A stretch of DNA of 64,000 nt from Paracoccaceae bacterium (lineage in GTDB: Bacteria; Pseudomonadota; Alphaproteobacteria; Rhodobacterales; Rhodobacteraceae). Of this stretch, positions 61,878 through 64,000 are shown one piece after another; position 1 is the first letter of the stretch, and every line of letters starts with the position of its first letter. The stretch is from contig JAIXPH010000028.1 of NCBI GenBank assembly GCA_027486345.1, positions 1 to 64,000 on the forward strand, read 5' to 3'. A model generated the notes under the pieces. The model did not search any database. It was given only the letters and a program-made list of their open reading frames with translations, and had not been told where the DNA came from. A program made the position numbers and the translations under genes.

Positions 61878-64000
61878 ATGAGTTTCGCCCCCCCGCTGGA
61901 GGACAGTGACCACGCCAGCCTGTCGGCCTGCCCGGCCTGCGTCGCCGCACCGTCCGCGATGGACATCGCGCGGCAGGCGGGGGCGGGGCACGCCCGGTTG
62001 ATGCTGTCCCTGCCTGCCGCCCATTGCGCGGCCTGCATCACCACGGTGGAGCATCGGCTGATGGCCGTGCCGGGGGTGGACAGCGCGCGGGTGAATCTGA
62101 CGATGAAGCGGGTGAGCGTCGAGGCCGCGCCAGACGTGACCGCCGACCATCTGATCGCTGCGCTGAAAGGCGTGGGATATGAGGCGCATGAGCTGGACCC
62201 CGGCCTTTTATCCGCGACCGAGACCGACCGTCAGGGGCGGGATCTCTTGATGCGGCTGGGCGTGGCGTTCTTTTCCATGATGAACGTCATGCTTCTGTCC
62301 GTCGCGGTCTGGTCCGGCGCGGATGATGCGACGCGCGATTTGTTCCACTGGATTTCTGCCGCCATCGCCCTGCCCACGGTGGTCTTTGTCGGGCAGCCGT
62401 TCTTCAAATCCGCTTGGGCCTCCTTGCGGGTGGGGCGCTTGGGGATGGATGTGCCGATTTCTCTGGCGCTGATCCTCGCCTCGTCGATTTCGCTGTTCGA
62501 GACGTGGATGGGTGGGCATCACGCCTATTTCGATGCCGCGGTGATGCTGTCCTTCTTTCTGCTTGCAGGGCGCTATCTGGACCACCGGACCCGCGCCGTG
62601 GCCCGCTCGGCGGCAGAGGAGTTGGCCGCGCTGGAGGTGCCGCGCGCCGTGGTGATCCGGGATGGGGCGGAAGTCATCCTGTCCATCACCGAGGTGCATG
62701 TGGGTGATCTCGTCCGCGTGCGCCCCGGCGGACGGATGCCGGTGGATGGCGTCGTGGTCGATGGCCAGTCCGAGGTGGACCGCAGCCTGCTGACGGGGGA
62801 AAGCCTGCCGGTCTTTGCCGGTCCGGGCACGCTGGTCAGCGCGGGAGAGGTCAACCTGACCGGCCCCCTGACCCTGCGTGTGACGGCGGCGGGCAAGGAC
62901 AGCAGTCTGCACCGCATGGCCGATCTGGTGGCCGTGGCGGAAAATGCGCGGACGACGTACAAGACCCTCGCCGAACGGGCAGCGCGGTTTTACTCCCCGC
63001 TGGTGCATCTTCTGTCCTTTTCCGCCTTTGGCTTTTGGCTGTGGCAGACCGGGGGCGATGTGCGCTTTGCCATCAACATCTCTGCCGCCGTGCTGATCAT
63101 CACCTGCCCCTGTGCGCTTGGGCTGGCGGTGCCTGCGGTGGTGACGGCGGCGAGCGGAAAGCTGTTTCGCAAGGGGCTCTTGATCAAGGATGGCACCGCG
63201 CTGGAACGTCTGGCCGAGGTGGATACGGTCGTTTTCGACAAGACCGGCACTCTGACGATGGGGGCCCCGCAGCCGACCAATCTGACCGATCATCCCGATC
63301 TGGCCATCGAGGTGGCGGCGGCTTTGGCGGGGGCCTCGTCGCATCCTTTGGCGCTGGCCTTGGCCGAAGCTGCCCGCGCGCGCGGCTTTCGTCCGGCGCG
63401 GGTCGAGGGCTTGCGCGAAGTGCCGGGCTATGGGGTCGAGGGGGTCTGGCGCGGCATGACCGTCCGCCTTGGCCGTGCGGAATGGTGTGGCGGGGCGGCC
63501 TTGCCGGTGACGGCGACCTATCTGTGCACCGGCGACGGCAGCCCGCGCGCCTTCACCTTTGCTGACCGTGTGCGTCCGGGGGCTGAAGCCGCGATTGCGG
63601 GGCTGAAAGCGCAAGGAAAACGGATCGTCTTGATTTCCGGCGATGCGGCGGGGGCAGTAGCGGATTTGGCGGGACGCTTGGGGATTGAAGATTGGACCGC
63701 CGGTGCTTTGCCCGCCGAAAAGGCCGCGCGAGTGGTGGCATTGTCGCAGGCGGGTCATCGCGTGCTGATGGTGGGTGACGGGCTGAACGACACGGCGGCA
63801 CTGGCGGCGGCACATGTGTCGATCTCTCCCGCCTCCGCCTTGGATGCGGCGCGGGTGGCGTCGGATATCGTGCTGTTGGGTCAGGATATGGCCCCGATTG
63901 CCGATGCAGCGCGGATCGCGCGCCAGACCTCGCGCCGGATCATCGAGAATTTCGTGATCTCGGGCGGATACAACGTGATCGCCGTGCCCTTGGCACTGAT
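61878..64000 (+). CDS. ccoI: Copper-transporting P1B-type ATPase for cbb3 maturation (3' end outside window)
   Basis: The frame from ATG 61878 stays open to the window end (707 codons); the ORF track omits it because no stop is reached. N-terminal cysteines C18/C21 and the HMA motif C50-A-A-C53 bind copper. The core has TGES, the intramembrane TCPCALG and the phosphorylation motif DKTGT, then a GDGLNDTAAL hinge. Family length is around 720-740, so only a short C-terminal piece is missing. It supplies copper to the oxidase. Confidence 0.95.
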   Translation, partial: MSFAPPLEDSDHASLSACPACVAAPSAMDIARQAGAGHARLMLSLPAAHCAACITTVEHRLMAVPGVDSARVNLTMKRVSVEAAPDVTADHLIAALKGVGYEAHELDPGLLSATETDRQGRDLLMRLGVAFFSMMNVMLLSVAVWSGADDATRDLFHWISAAIALPTVVFVGQPFFKSAWASLRVGRLGMDVPISLALILASSISLFETWMGGHHAYFDAAVMLSFFLLAGRYLDHRTRAVARSAAEELAALEVPRAVVIRDGAEVILSITEVHVGDLVRVRPGGRMPVDGVVVDGQSEVDRSLLTGESLPVFAGPGTLVSAGEVNLTGPLTLRVTAAGKDSSLHRMADLVAVAENARTTYKTLAERAARFYSPLVHLLSFSAFGFWLWQTGGDVRFAINISAAVLIITCPCALGLAVPAVVTAASGKLFRKGLLIKDGTALERLAEVDTVVFDKTGTLTMGAPQPTNLTDHPDLAIEVAAALAGASSHPLALALAEAARARGFRPARVEGLREVPGYGVEGVWRGMTVRLGRAEWCGGAALPVTATYLCTGDGSPRAFTFADRVRPGAEAAIAGLKAQGKRIVLISGDAAGAVADLAGRLGIEDWTAGALPAEKAARVVALSQAGHRVLMVGDGLNDTAALAAAHVSISPASALDAARVASDIVLLGQDMAPIADAARIARQTSRRIIENFVISGGYNVIAVPLAL

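Overview
The window is high-GC DNA, densely packed with genes and with many ATGA-type start/stop overlaps. It looks like the chromosome of an alphaproteobacterium of the order Rhodobacterales (Rhodobacter/Paracoccus relatives). The best evidence is the right end: hemN-fnrL, uspA and ccoNOQP-ccoGHI lie together with perfect FNR/FnrL boxes, an arrangement typical of that group. The genus cannot be fixed from the sequence alone.

Left third (1-22.2 kb): plant-polysaccharide catabolism. A truncated IS5-type transposase end lies at the window edge. It is followed by a GH127 beta-L-arabinofuranosidase, a GH51 alpha-L-arabinofuranosidase, an ArsR-type and a LacI-type regulator, a GH2 hydrolase, and a rightward ABC sugar-importer operon (binding protein, two permeases, ATPase, aldo/keto reductase, unknown protein). 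A second importer operon runs leftward (LacI, binding protein, two permeases, five-bladed-propeller hydrolase, ATPase), behind two overlapping LacI-type operators. A 16-bp sequence shared by four promoter regions (152, 3690, 4701, 8633) points to one arabinoside regulon. Both operons have a strong hairpin directly after the binding-protein gene.

22.3-26.6 kb: a small uncharacterised gene group. A 2-oxoglutarate/Fe(II) oxygenase and a SAM methyltransferase (translationally coupled) converge, with overlapping 3' ends, on two coupled B12-binding radical SAM paralogues. This resembles a tailoring or biosynthetic locus of unknown product.

26.7-33.9 kb: a predicted extracytoplasmic flavin electron-transfer and metal locus. 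It holds ApbE, a PepSY-flavodoxin-FNR membrane reductase, a DUF2271 protein with an ApbE-type flavinylation motif, a small acidic secreted protein and a small PepSY protein. Facing them is an operon for a two-component system and a VIT-type Fe/Mn transporter. The divergent promoter region contains the same 21-bp element twice, in mirror orientation.

33.9-50.4 kb: tandem XRE regulators with a shared C-terminal domain, a secreted seven-repeat propeller protein, the SRP RNA gene (ffs) with a visible promoter, a HAD phosphatase, a 5'-nucleotidase-family phosphoesterase, nudC, an SRPBCC protein, prephenate dehydratase, a membrane-anchored cytochrome c, a YejABEF-type peptide importer and a glycosyltransferase.

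50.4-64 kb: microaerobic respiration. hemN and fnrL are divergent around an FNR box, followed by a DUF2946-like protein and a PepSY membrane protein. uspA and ccoN are divergent with two FNR boxes. A Phd/VapC-type toxin-antitoxin pair sits between ccoNOQP and ccoGHI. ccoG has its own FNR box, and ccoI runs off the window end.
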